From the NCBI GenBank assembly GCA_039193195.1, contig JBCCWS010000052.1, forward strand, positions 1-41,836: a stretch of DNA of 41,836 nt, written 5' to 3'. Within the stretch, counting starts at the first letter, position 1. Each line of letters opens with the position of its first letter. A program made the position numbers and the translations under genes. Positions 33,267 through 41,741 of this stretch are shown in pieces. This DNA is from Pseudomonadota bacterium. GTDB taxonomy: Bacteria > Pseudomonadota > Gammaproteobacteria > Steroidobacterales > JBCBZW01. The notes under the pieces were generated by a model. The model saw nothing but the letters and a program-made list of their open reading frames with translations, did no database searches and had not been told where the DNA came from.

Positions 33267-34166
33267 TCAGGGCGCGTTGCCCCGCAGGGTCACCGTGACG
33301 TCGCCGGCGTTGTCGATCACGAGACCCTCGGCAACACAGTCGAAGCTCGTCGCGCCGGCGGGCAGAGCGAAGGAAATCGAAGCCGCCGTAGTTCGATTCT
33401 CACACCTGATCGCGATGCCCGTAGCAACGCCGGTGAAGTCACCGCGTAGGTTGACGCCGAAGTTGCGGCCATTGCTCTGCATCGCCACCTCATCGCCTGA
33501 GCTCACGGTGAGCCCAAGGGCCAGGCAGTCTAGGGTCTCGCCGATCACGACGTCCGGCAACGACCCGGTAATCACCTGCGGGTCCGTGTTGTTGCGGCAC
33601 ACCACCGTACGCGTGTCCATGCCCGCTACGGTAAGCGTGAGTGAATCCACGGGCGGCGGATCATCGACCTGCGCCACGAGCCCCTGGATGCGCACCAGCA
33701 CGGGATCGGTCGGCTCCAGGGGGAGCCCTGCATTCTGACAGTCCCAGACGCCGTCGATGACCCGCACGGTCGCCTCCGCCGCCGTCGCGAGATTCGTGCA
33801 CGTGACGAAGGCACCGTCTTGCAAGCCCGTCGCTTCGCCATTCAGCGCATCGCTGCCGAAGTCTACGCCCTCTGCCTGAAGGAAAACCAAGTTCCCCGCC
33901 TCAAAGGCCAGGCCGAGCGTCGCGCAGTCGAAGGACTCGTCCAGGGCCACGTCGGGCAGGGAGCCGCTCACCGTTTGCCTCGTATCCACGTTGCGGCACG
34001 CCACCGTGCGCGAGTCGATGCCGATGACCCGAGCTGACAGGCTCACGACCTCGTCCAGCGCCATCGCGTTGGCGGGCGCGACCCCGACGGCGAGTGCGCC
34101 GCCGAGGGCGAGCGCACCAAGGTTCGCACGGCGCTGGGAGATCATCGCCTTGCCCAGAGTACTCAT
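33267..34166 (-). CDS. Exported protein made of a duplicated Cys-containing beta domain
   Basis: From the ATG at 34166 the protein is 299 residues, with a signal peptide ending near APANA. The mature part is two copies of a domain of about 120 residues. Each contains D(S/T)RTV(A/V)CRN, SGSLPDV or TGSLPDV, a DC-x-x-LGL motif, a central (T/R)C(T/E)N and a WDCQNAGL or FDCVAEGL motif. Four Cys recur at the same places and probably form two disulfides per domain. I do not recognise the family. AAGGA is eight bases before ATG 34166, which is why it is preferred over ATG 34175. The gene is monocistronic with strong hairpins after its stop. Confidence 0.7.
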   Translation of the reverse strand: MSTLGKAMISQRRANLGALALGGALAVGVAPANAMALDEVVSLSARVIGIDSRTVACRNVDTRQTVSGSLPDVALDESFDCATLGLAFEAGNLVFLQAEGVDFGSDALNGEATGLQDGAFVTCTNLATAAEATVRVIDGVWDCQNAGLPLEPTDPVLVRIQGLVAQVDDPPPVDSLTLTVAGMDTRTVVCRNNTDPQVITGSLPDVVIGETLDCLALGLTVSSGDEVAMQSNGRNFGVNLRGDFTGVATGIAIRCENRTTAASISFALPAGATSFDCVAEGLVIDNAGDVTVTLRGNAP

Positions 34167-34243
34167 AGCTCTCATCCTTGAGGAGTAGTTCCGTTACCTT
34201 ACCACCCGAGCTCGCTAGGCGGCGCTCGGGTCAACTTAAGTCA

Positions 34244-36439
34244 TCAGTGACCGCTGCTGGCTAGGCCCCGGCGCTCGAGCAGCGGCTGTGTGTCGGGATC
34301 GCGGCCGCGGAAATCGCGGAACAGGGCCATCGCTTCCCTAGACCCACCGCGCGAGAGCACCGCCTTGCGGAAAAGATCACCGTTCTCACGGTTCATGCCG
34401 CCGTTCTCCTTGAACCACTCCACCGTGTCCGCATCGAGCACCTCGGCCCAAATGTAGGAGTAGTAGCCAGCGGAGTACCCGCCGATGATGTGGGAGAAGT
34501 ACGGGTAACGATACCGCGGGGGCACGGGCTCGAAGTCCGCGCCAGCATCCGTCAGGGCCTTGGCTTCGAAAGCCATCAGGTCTTGCGGTGCGGGTACCTG
34601 CTCTGGGGTGAGTTGGTGCAGGGCCTGATCGATGAGCGAGGCGGCCAGATACTCGGTGGTCGCGTAGCCTTGGTTGAAGGTCGACGCCGCAAGCACCTTA
34701 TCCAGCAGTTCGGTGGGCATCGGCTCCCCGGTCTCGTAGTGGCGTGCGTAATTGCTCAGCACCTCGGGCCAGGTGGCCCACATCTCGTTCACCTGTGAGG
34801 GGTACTCCACGAAGTCCCGCGGCACGGCGGTGCCGGAGAAGCTCGGGAAGGTCACGCTCGAGAAAAGGCCGTGCAGGGCGTGACCGAACTCGTGGAACGC
34901 GGTGACAACCTCATCGAAGGTGAGCAGCGTCGGCTGATCCTCGGGCGGACGCGTCACGTTCAGGTGATTGGCGACGACGGCGAGCGTACCGAGCATGTGA
35001 CTTTGAGAAACGTAGGCGTTCATCCACGCGCCGCCGCGCTTGCTGGCGCGGGCGTAGGGATCGAAGATGAACAGGCCGAGGGTGTTACCGTCCTCTTCGA
35101 ACACCTCGAAGACGCGTACGGTCTCGTGGTAGACGGGAAGATCTGTGCGCTCTTCGAAGGTGAGGCCGAAGACTTTCTCCGCGGCGAAGAACACGCCGTT
35201 TCGAAGCACGCTGTCGAGCTCCAAGTAGGGACGCAGCTGGGAGGCGTCGAAGGCGTAGCGCTCGGCGCGCACCTTATCAGCGTAGTAATCCCAGTCCCAC
35301 GCGGACAGTTCGAAGTCACCGCCCTGCGCGTCGATCATGGCCTGCAGGTCCGCGGCCTCAGCACGCGCGTTCACCACGGCCGGCGCGATGAGCTGGGCGA
35401 GGCGCTGATTGACGGCTTCGACGGTCTTGGCGGTCTGATCATCGAGCACGTAGGCCGCGTGCGAGTCGTAGCCAAGGAGCTGGGCGCGCTCGGCGCGAAG
35501 TCGCGCCACCTTGGCCAACTCTTCGGTGTTGTCAAACTCAGTTCCGCGATGGCCGCGCGACATGGAAATCTTGGTCATGCGCTCGCGCAGATCTCGATTG
35601 TCAAGTTCTGCCACCGTGGGCTGCTGCGTCGTATTCAGCAGCGGGATGACGTACTTGCCCTCGAGGCCGCGCTTGGCCGCGTCACCGGCCGCCGCTTGCA
35701 CCTGGGCATCCGTGAGGCCAGCGAGTTCGTCGGCACTGTCGACCACCAAGGCTAGCGCGTTCACCTCCTCCATGACATTCTGGCGGAAGGCCGTCTGGGT
35801 CTCGGCGATCTGCGTGTTGATCTCGCGTAGACGCGCCTTCTGCCCGTCGTCGAGGGGCGCGCCCGCGCGCACGAAGTCGCGGTAGCTTTCCTCCACCAGG
35901 CGCAACGCCTCGGGCGGTAGATCCTCAGCCTCGCGCTGCGCGTACACCGCGCGCACGCGGTCGAAGAGCTCGCCGTTCAGGAGAATCTCATCCGAATGCT
36001 CGGACAACAGCGGCGCCACCTGCTCTTCGATCTCCCGCATGCCGTCATTGGTGTGCGCGGAATTGAGGGAGAAGAACACGGTACTCACGCGATCGAGCAA
36101 TTGCCCGGCACGCTCTAGGGGCACGATCGTATTGTCGAAGGTGGCCGGCGCCTCCTGGGAGGTAATGGCGGCGATCTCCTCCAGGTGCTCCGCCATGCCG
36201 CGCTTGAAGGCCGGCATGTAGTGCTCGTTACGAATCGCATCGAACGGCGGGTACAGCAGGTAGAGCGGACTGGGGGTGTAGAAGGGGTTGTCGGCGACTT
36301 CGCCCGTCATAGCATCGGCTCCCTCGGCAGCGCTGGGCGCCGGCGCGTGGTCCGCGCCCGGGCTGCAAGCCGCCGTGATCGCGAACATAGCCAGCACGCT
36401 GGCGCTGCCCATAAGGTGTTGAATTCGCATGGTAAGCAT
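34244..36439 (-). CDS. M3-family oligopeptidase/dipeptidyl carboxypeptidase-like lipoprotein
   Basis: This 731-residue zinc metallopeptidase has the site H516-EFGH520 in FHEFGHALHGLFS, with the third ligand in VNEMWATWPE downstream (the usual Glu). SGTAVPRDFVEYPSQ is typical of Dcp-like M3 enzymes. The N-terminus is a signal sequence ending in ITAACSPG, a plausible lipobox, so it is probably a periplasmic lipoprotein; classical OpdA and Dcp are not lipid-anchored. It cleaves short peptides. A second ATG at 36430 is equally possible; neither has a strong ribosome site. It fits the window's other peptidases in peptide scavenging. Confidence 0.92.
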   Translation of the reverse strand: MLTMRIQHLMGSASVLAMFAITAACSPGADHAPAPSAAEGADAMTGEVADNPFYTPSPLYLLYPPFDAIRNEHYMPAFKRGMAEHLEEIAAITSQEAPATFDNTIVPLERAGQLLDRVSTVFFSLNSAHTNDGMREIEEQVAPLLSEHSDEILLNGELFDRVRAVYAQREAEDLPPEALRLVEESYRDFVRAGAPLDDGQKARLREINTQIAETQTAFRQNVMEEVNALALVVDSADELAGLTDAQVQAAAGDAAKRGLEGKYVIPLLNTTQQPTVAELDNRDLRERMTKISMSRGHRGTEFDNTEELAKVARLRAERAQLLGYDSHAAYVLDDQTAKTVEAVNQRLAQLIAPAVVNARAEAADLQAMIDAQGGDFELSAWDWDYYADKVRAERYAFDASQLRPYLELDSVLRNGVFFAAEKVFGLTFEERTDLPVYHETVRVFEVFEEDGNTLGLFIFDPYARASKRGGAWMNAYVSQSHMLGTLAVVANHLNVTRPPEDQPTLLTFDEVVTAFHEFGHALHGLFSSVTFPSFSGTAVPRDFVEYPSQVNEMWATWPEVLSNYARHYETGEPMPTELLDKVLAASTFNQGYATTEYLAASLIDQALHQLTPEQVPAPQDLMAFEAKALTDAGADFEPVPPRYRYPYFSHIIGGYSAGYYSYIWAEVLDADTVEWFKENGGMNRENGDLFRKAVLSRGGSREAMALFRDFRGRDPDTQPLLERRGLASSGH

Positions 36440-36627
36440 CTCAGTCGGCCGTTCCGGGCCTGGCTTTAGCGCACGCCGGGACGAAGGCGCCTTCGGGGGG
36501 CCAGCCGCCAGCTGCTCCTGCCAGCGAAAGGCTGCAGAACAACGCTACGCGGGGAAGGATAGCCGAAGTTGCGCCCTTCGCTGCGCTAACGCAGGAAGCG
36601 GGGCCGCAGCGCGGACCAGACTGCGCC

Positions 36628-36645
36628 ATCGCTACCCGTAGCGAT
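36628..36645 (-). terminator. Hairpin downstream of the TerB-like gene
   Basis: ATCGCTA at 36628-36634 pairs perfectly with TAGCGAT at 36639-36645 over a 4-base loop, 18 bp past the stop at 36664. No T-run follows. Confidence 0.3.
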
Positions 36646-36663
36646 TCGCCCCCTAGACGCACC

Positions 36664-37201
36664 TCACTGCCATGCGCCGGGCGCCTGGGCCTCCTGCACC
36701 AGCAGCGCTGCCGCTTCGCCGACGAACTCGCGCTGCAGCTCGCTCGCATCGCCACCCAGGGCCGCGATCTGCTCAAGCAACTCCACGGCCGAGCGCGCCT
36801 GCTCCTCGGTGAACTTCTCGCGGCTGGGTTCGACCACCCGTTTGAGCTGCGCGCGCACTTGCTCACCAGTGCCAAGCAGGTGCGTACTGGCCAGAAACAC
36901 GCCCGACGCGTCCTTCGGCGAGAGTTGGAAGGTGGACTCGAACATCGCCTGAATCGCCTGAATCGCCCGCTTCTCCTCCGCGCTCACTTCGCCGTCGGTC
37001 TTCGCAGTGGCGACCACGAGTAAGTGCGGTGGTTTGCATCGGACTGTCGATCGCGAACACGGGGCTGGCCGTGTACTTCTTGCACCAGTTGCGGCGGCGG
37101 CGCCAAGCCCAGGGGTTCAGTCCACCGAGATCGATCCCTAGGCGGTCGAGCAACCAGAGAATGGTCACAAGGCTACTGAGCAGTCCGATCAAAATGTGCA
37201 T
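36664..37201 (-). pseudogene. TerB/DjlA-like small membrane protein, split by one extra base
   Basis: Two frames join into one protein of about 178 residues. The first, from ATG 37201 (GGAG nine bases upstream), gives a membrane helix (MHILIGLLSSLVTILWLLD), a basic WRRRRNW stretch and then FAIDSPMQTTAL. An extra base at 37021 throws it out of frame; skipping it continues as LVVATAKTDGEVSAEEKRAI and a helical domain to 36664. DSPMQ-x-x-ALLxVATAKTDG is the core of TerB-like helical domains. Such proteins are found in tellurite-resistance and co-chaperone contexts, but the role here is unknown. A GTG at 37017 is not a credible start because it lies inside the conserved motif. Sequencing error is possible. 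Confidence 0.75.
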
Positions 37202-37278
37202 GGTGCGGTCTCCAGCCGTAGGTCTCGCACTCTACCAACACTTACCTTAGCCTTACATATTCTCCAGGCAACGATAGA

Positions 37279-38013
37279 TTATGATGACTGCGCAGTATCT
37301 CCCTCCACCAGCGCATCCACCACCACGACCTCCCCTTCGACCCGCCAATGCAGATCGAAGTCCAGCAGGCGCATGCCGTAGCGGCGCGCCTGCGGCGCGG
37401 CCCCGCGATAGGCCGGTCGAGGATCCGCCTGCAAGACCTGCTCGATCAACTGCTGCAGCTGAGGGAAGGATTCGCGCCGAGCGGCGAGGGCCGCCTTCGC
37501 CTCCTCGCGAAAGCGTATCGTGAACTTGGCCGACGGCGCCTCGTCGGCGAAGCCCGAAAAGGCCTGGGGCAAGCTGTCCGCATAGGTCAGGTAGGGCTTG
37601 ATATCGAACACTGGCGTGCCGTCGACGAGATCGATACCACCGATACGTAGACCTAGGCGCCCGCCTTCGCGTTCGATGCCGAGCAACGCTACGGCGGACA
37701 GGCCCACCGCGTTCGGTCGCAGCGGCGAGCGACTGGCGAACACCCCAACCCGCTCGTTCCCTCCTAGGCGCGGCGGGCGTACGGTCGGGCGCCAGCCCCG
37801 GTCCGCGCTCTGGTGAAAGTGGAAGATCAGCCAGAGGTGGGAGAAGGCCTCGAGCCCGGCCACCGTCGCCTCCTCATCGTACGGTGGATGCAGCTCCAAG
37901 CGCGCGTGGGCGGCCGGGGCGAGCCCGGCCTGACGCGGCACCCCGAACCTCTCGCGGAATGGAGAGTGAATGACGCCGATGGGCGCGAACTCGATTGGAG
38001 TGGATGCGTTCAT
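37279..38013 (-). CDS. trmO: tRNA (N6-threonylcarbamoyladenosine37-N6)-methyltransferase TrmO
   Basis: From the ATG at 38013 the protein is 244 residues, the usual length for TrmO (also TsaA/YaeB). It opens with the family signature FAPIGVIHSPFRERFGVPRQ and contains FSHLWLIFHFH, GVFASRSPLRPNAVGLSAV and DGTPVFDIKPYLTYADS, all conserved parts of the SAM-binding beta-barrel. It methylates t6A37 to m6t6A in tRNA-Thr. The longer reading from 38151 adds 46 Arg/Ser-rich residues and overlaps the S41 gene, so it is rejected. It lies 37 bp after the S41 peptidase gene on the same strand. Confidence 0.93.
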   Translation of the reverse strand: MNASTPIEFAPIGVIHSPFRERFGVPRQAGLAPAAHARLELHPPYDEEATVAGLEAFSHLWLIFHFHQSADRGWRPTVRPPRLGGNERVGVFASRSPLRPNAVGLSAVALLGIEREGGRLGLRIGGIDLVDGTPVFDIKPYLTYADSLPQAFSGFADEAPSAKFTIRFREEAKAALAARRESFPQLQQLIEQVLQADPRPAYRGAAPQARRYGMRLLDFDLHWRVEGEVVVVDALVEGDTAQSS

Positions 38014-38050
38014 CCCCCAATGATAATCGAGGCCGCGAGACGCTGAGCGA

Positions 38051-39532
38051 CTAGCGCCGCATCCTCGAGAGCAGCTGCTCCAGCACGACGTCGCTGGCCG
38101 TGGGCGCGATGGGCGTAGGAATCTCCCAGTCCGGCGTGACACCGTCGACACGGGTGTCTCCCGACGGGCGAATGATGTGGGCCTTAGGAAAGCCCACGGT
38201 CAGTCCCGTATGCGGCAGAGTGAACTGCTCCATCGCCCCGTAGGTGGTCGCCATGTCGGAGGTCTTCTCACCGGCGATCACGGCAAAGCCATAGTCCTGC
38301 ACCGTCGCCGCCACATTGACCGCGTTGGAGTAGGAATGGCGGTTGATCAGCACCACAACCTCACCCTCGAAACGCGCGCCCTCGCGCGGATTCGCCCAAG
38401 GAATCTCAAAGGCGAAGCGCTCACCGCGCGGCGTCTTGGCGTAGTCCCGGGCAAACCTAGCGGAGACGCCGGCGGTGGCATCCGGGCTGGCATCGAGGCG
38501 AGCCTGGTTGGACGCCGCAGCTTCGTCACTCGAGCGAATCAGAAACGCCGAGCAGAAGCGAAAGGGGCGATCGGCAATCCAGGCGAGCATGGGATCGCTG
38601 AAAGAGCTATCGCCGCCGGGGTTGTCGCGCAGGTCGATGATGAGGCGCTCAGCGTCAGCAGCGAGGAATTGCTCGAAGGCACCGTCGATGAACGCCAGGT
38701 AGGCGCCGTTGTCCCACATCGCGTTCGGATTCTCCGCGTTGTAGAAGGGGCCCGGGCGCAGATAGGCCACGCCGTCGCCGAGCATGCGCGCCGTGCGCTC
38801 GTTGCTCTGCAGGGCGAAACGCTCGGGCTGCTCGCGGCTCGCCTGGCGCATAGCCTCCCGCGTGCGCGCCGGCACCCGTACCGTGTAGGACTCACCTGGC
38901 TTTGCGCGCAGGGTGAGGAAGAACTGCTGCTGTTGGCCGAGCTCCAACCACAGGTAGCGCGCAAAGGTGAACTCGAGGAACGAGTGAGCGATGTACGGAG
39001 TGTCTGCTGAGACGTGCGTCGCCGTGCGCTGCAGCCAGCGCGCAATCGGCGCCCCGTTCAGGGCCATCACCTCATCACCGAGGCGAATACCTTCGACGCC
39101 AGAGAGATTCTCACCCACGTAGGCCCGTCCCTCGTGGATCCGCAGGTAGAGAGGAAACTGACGACCGCCCTTGTCGAGGAATGCCTGGTAGGCTTCGCTC
39201 GGAAACTCGATGCGCGCGTGCGCCACGTTGCCATAGGCAGCGAACTGCTGGAACAACACTTGGGCATCGAACAGGGTTTTGGGCTCGGTAAGGCTGTCGC
39301 GAATCTGCGCGTAGCGCGCATCGTACTCGGCCTTTGTCCGATGCACGTACAGGTCCGCATGGGCGCCACGCAAGCCGTGATACAACCGCTCGAAGTCCTC
39401 GCGCAGGGACTGCGCGTCGAGGCGCCGTTGCCAGGTGGCGTCCTCCTCAGCCTTCTGCCCCCAACAGAACCCACCCAGGAGGGACATGCTGGCAATGAGT
39501 AGGGACGAGACGCGAGCGATAGAAGAGTGCAT
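38051..39532 (-). CDS. S41-family (tail-specific protease-like) peptidase, exported
   Basis: From the ATG at 39532 (GGAGG seven bases upstream) the protein is 493 residues, with a signal peptide ending near GFCWGQ. A helical N-terminal region leads to a PDZ-like segment (LSGVEGIRLGDEVMALNGAPI) and the S41 protease core (LIIDLRDNPGGDSSFSDP). The catalytic Ser is S402 in INRHSYSNAV and the probable Lys is in AGEKTSDMATT. The end, VTPDWEIPTP, is typical of the family. It should cleave peptides or protein tails in the periplasm. It is divergent from the winged-helix/TPR regulator, with 116 bp between starts, which suggests possible control by that regulator. Confidence 0.88.
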   Translation of the reverse strand: MHSSIARVSSLLIASMSLLGGFCWGQKAEEDATWQRRLDAQSLREDFERLYHGLRGAHADLYVHRTKAEYDARYAQIRDSLTEPKTLFDAQVLFQQFAAYGNVAHARIEFPSEAYQAFLDKGGRQFPLYLRIHEGRAYVGENLSGVEGIRLGDEVMALNGAPIARWLQRTATHVSADTPYIAHSFLEFTFARYLWLELGQQQQFFLTLRAKPGESYTVRVPARTREAMRQASREQPERFALQSNERTARMLGDGVAYLRPGPFYNAENPNAMWDNGAYLAFIDGAFEQFLAADAERLIIDLRDNPGGDSSFSDPMLAWIADRPFRFCSAFLIRSSDEAAASNQARLDASPDATAGVSARFARDYAKTPRGERFAFEIPWANPREGARFEGEVVVLINRHSYSNAVNVAATVQDYGFAVIAGEKTSDMATTYGAMEQFTLPHTGLTVGFPKAHIIRPSGDTRVDGVTPDWEIPTPIAPTASDVVLEQLLSRMRR

Positions 39533-39648
39533 GCAGAGGCCTCCAGGTGCGTTGAACAGGCGGCTGATTCTCCCCGAAGGCCTGGCCAAGACCATGTTCT
39601 ACGGCGCCTTTTTTCCTCCCGAAAACCTGACCGGGGGGGTTCACTAGG

Positions 39649-40929
39649 ATGCAGCGCTCAGCCCGAGTGCCCTTTCGCCTCGGCCACTGGCAGGTCGAGC
39701 CAACCCTGGGCCAACTGCGTCGCGACGGTAGCGACGCCCCTATCACCCTGGAACCTCGCGTCATGGAACTGTTGCTACTGCTCGTCGAGCAGGCGGGCGA
39801 GGTAGTGTCGCGTACGCAGATCGAGCAGGACCTCTGGGGCCAGGCGGTGGTCGGCGAGGACACGGTGGCACGGACCGTCTCCAAGCTGCGTCGGGCCCTG
39901 GGCGACTCTGCCAAGGCCCCCAAATTCATCGATACGCTACCTAAACGTGGCTACCGCCTGATCGCGCCGGTCACATCCCCTGCCAGCACGAACCCCTACA
40001 GGACGGCGTGGCCAAGCGCCCGGCGCTTGGCCACGGTGATCGCTGGACTCGGCCTGGCGCTACTGGTGATCGCCGGCGGCCAGGCGTGGCGCGAGCACGG
40101 ACGCCGGCCGACGCCAATCTCACCATCCCAAACCTCGCTTTTGACCGCACGCGCGGACGATCGCTACATGCGCTTCACCCGTGCGGACAACGAAGCGGCC
40201 ATCGTGCTCTACGAACGTGCGCTGGCGGCCGATGCCACCTACGGCCCGGCCCATGCGGGATTGGCCAATGCCCTCGTGCAACGCGTCATCCGTTGGCCAG
40301 CTACCTCGCGCTCTCCCGATGCGCAGGCATCCACCCTGCAGGAAGCTCTAGCGCGTGGGCTACACGAGACGCCTCGAGCGCAGGAGACCCTGCGCCGCGC
40401 AACCGCGATGGCCGAACGAGCCGCACGCCTGAGCCCCAACGATGCCGATGTGCTGAAGGCCCTCGGCCTGACCTACGCCATTCAGGGCGACCTAGACGGT
40501 GCGGCCGCCACCTACCGTCGGGCGATCACGCAGGACCCCAACGCCTGGGAGAGCATGATCAACCTTGGGGAGGTCTCTCTGATCCGCGGCGAACCGGCGG
40601 CCGCGGCAGTCACCTTCGGGGAGGCCTTCGAGGCCATGGAGCGTGACTATGCCGAAGCACCCCAACGCGTCGGACCGTGGCAAGGCGCAGTAGGGGTTGC
40701 CGTCGGTAAGCTACAGGATTCGCTCGGTCACCGGGAGGAAGCGGAGCTTTGGTATCGGCGCGTGCTGGAGAAGTACCCCCTAGACCCGGAGGCGACTCGC
40801 CATCTGGCGCGACTGCTGGAGGCCGGCGGCGATCGCGCCCAAGCCGCTCAGCTGTGTCGCAATCTCAACGCCCGACTCGGCGAGCAAGCTAGCTGCGAAG
40901 CAGGCACCGTGCAAACGCCGGAACTGTAG
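39649..40929 (+). CDS. CadC-type transcriptional regulator: winged helix, membrane helix, TPR sensor
   Basis: This 426-residue protein starts with an OmpR/PhoB-type winged-helix domain (about 8-105): LEPRVMELLLLLVEQAGEVV, the recognition region EDTVARTVSKLRRALGD and the wing FIDTLPKRGYRLIAPV. One membrane helix follows (about 125-145, VIAGLGLALLVIAGG), and the periplasmic part (about 170-420) is TPR repeats. There is no receiver domain, so it should sense through its periplasmic TPRs and regulate DNA directly from the membrane, as CadC and ToxR do. The divergent S41 peptidase is the most likely local target. No strong ribosome site is close; an AGG abuts the ATG. Confidence 0.85.
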   Translation: MQRSARVPFRLGHWQVEPTLGQLRRDGSDAPITLEPRVMELLLLLVEQAGEVVSRTQIEQDLWGQAVVGEDTVARTVSKLRRALGDSAKAPKFIDTLPKRGYRLIAPVTSPASTNPYRTAWPSARRLATVIAGLGLALLVIAGGQAWREHGRRPTPISPSQTSLLTARADDRYMRFTRADNEAAIVLYERALAADATYGPAHAGLANALVQRVIRWPATSRSPDAQASTLQEALARGLHETPRAQETLRRATAMAERAARLSPNDADVLKALGLTYAIQGDLDGAAATYRRAITQDPNAWESMINLGEVSLIRGEPAAAAVTFGEAFEAMERDYAEAPQRVGPWQGAVGVAVGKLQDSLGHREEAELWYRRVLEKYPLDPEATRHLARLLEAGGDRAQAAQLCRNLNARLGEQASCEAGTVQTPEL

Positions 40930-41741
40930 GCCCACAACAGGCGGGCACGTGGCTCACGCTCGATTCGCGACCCAGCGCGAAGCGCCAATTCACCGACAGC
41001 CCACTCAGGCGATCAACTGCAAGAATTCGCCACCTAAGGCGCGCCAAAGGTGCGAACCGGCGGCCGCTGATGCCTAGAACGGCCACAGAAAACGAACTGC
41101 GAAGACGCGCGAGCCCCGCACGGGCCGAGGTTTGCTGATCCACGTTGACGAGCATCGCACCGCCGCCCTCGGGCTTGACGTAGGCCTGACTCGGGTAGAT
41201 GTCGGCGAAGTTGCTGTAGCTGTCGATGGAGAAGCGCGTGGAGCTCAGCATGGCGATGATGCGGTCCGGCGGCACGCTCGCGTGCTCATCCGCGGGCAGC
41301 ACCTTCTCTACCCGACCGTCGGCAAGGACACGACGCGACCTGGCCCCCTTACCTGGGGGAGGGCGAAGCCCCCGAGCAGTAGGGTACCGAAGCACGGGCT
41401 GAACAGCGTCGACAGGGTGACCGTAGACTCCATGCCCGCAAAGTAGCGCAGGTCCACCATCACCGACTCATCGGGCTACAACGTCCACTCCACGAAGCGG
41501 GCACCGCGGGTGGCGCTGTAGCGCACGGGCGGCGCACCAGGCGGGAGGTCCACCCGATTCAGGGCAAGCGTACCCGACCACAAGCGTCCCAACGGTGCAC
41601 CGCTGAGCTGCGGGAGCGTGAAGCGGGGGGCACAGCCCGTCGCCGCCAAGCGCCGACTCATGTACATGCGCGCTCGCTTATCGGCGCTCAGCTCGAAGCT
41701 ATCGCCAGCCAGCCACCTCGGGGAGACCCAGCCTCGTGCCT
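40930..41741 (-). pseudogene. Decayed gene of unknown family
   Basis: Two minus-strand segments have clear coding-like codon use but no intact frame. The first, from the repeat edge at 41741 to a stop at 41476, reads through LAGDSFELSADKRARMYMSR to ATRGARFVEWTL and, past the in-frame stop, on to PDESVMVDLRYFAGMEST. A shift is then needed to reach the second segment, DGRVEKVLPADEHASV and RFSIDSYSNFADIYPSQAYV to about 41090. The upstream end is cut at a TAG at the edge of the repeat element. I do not recognise the family. 40930-41089 shows nothing convincing. Sequencing errors could exaggerate the damage. Confidence 0.4.

Noticed and set aside
37017-37019. GTG at 37017 as start of a separate 117-residue protein
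   Set aside because: It lies inside the conserved TerB-like core; the upstream frame supplies the missing half, so a frameshift explains it better.
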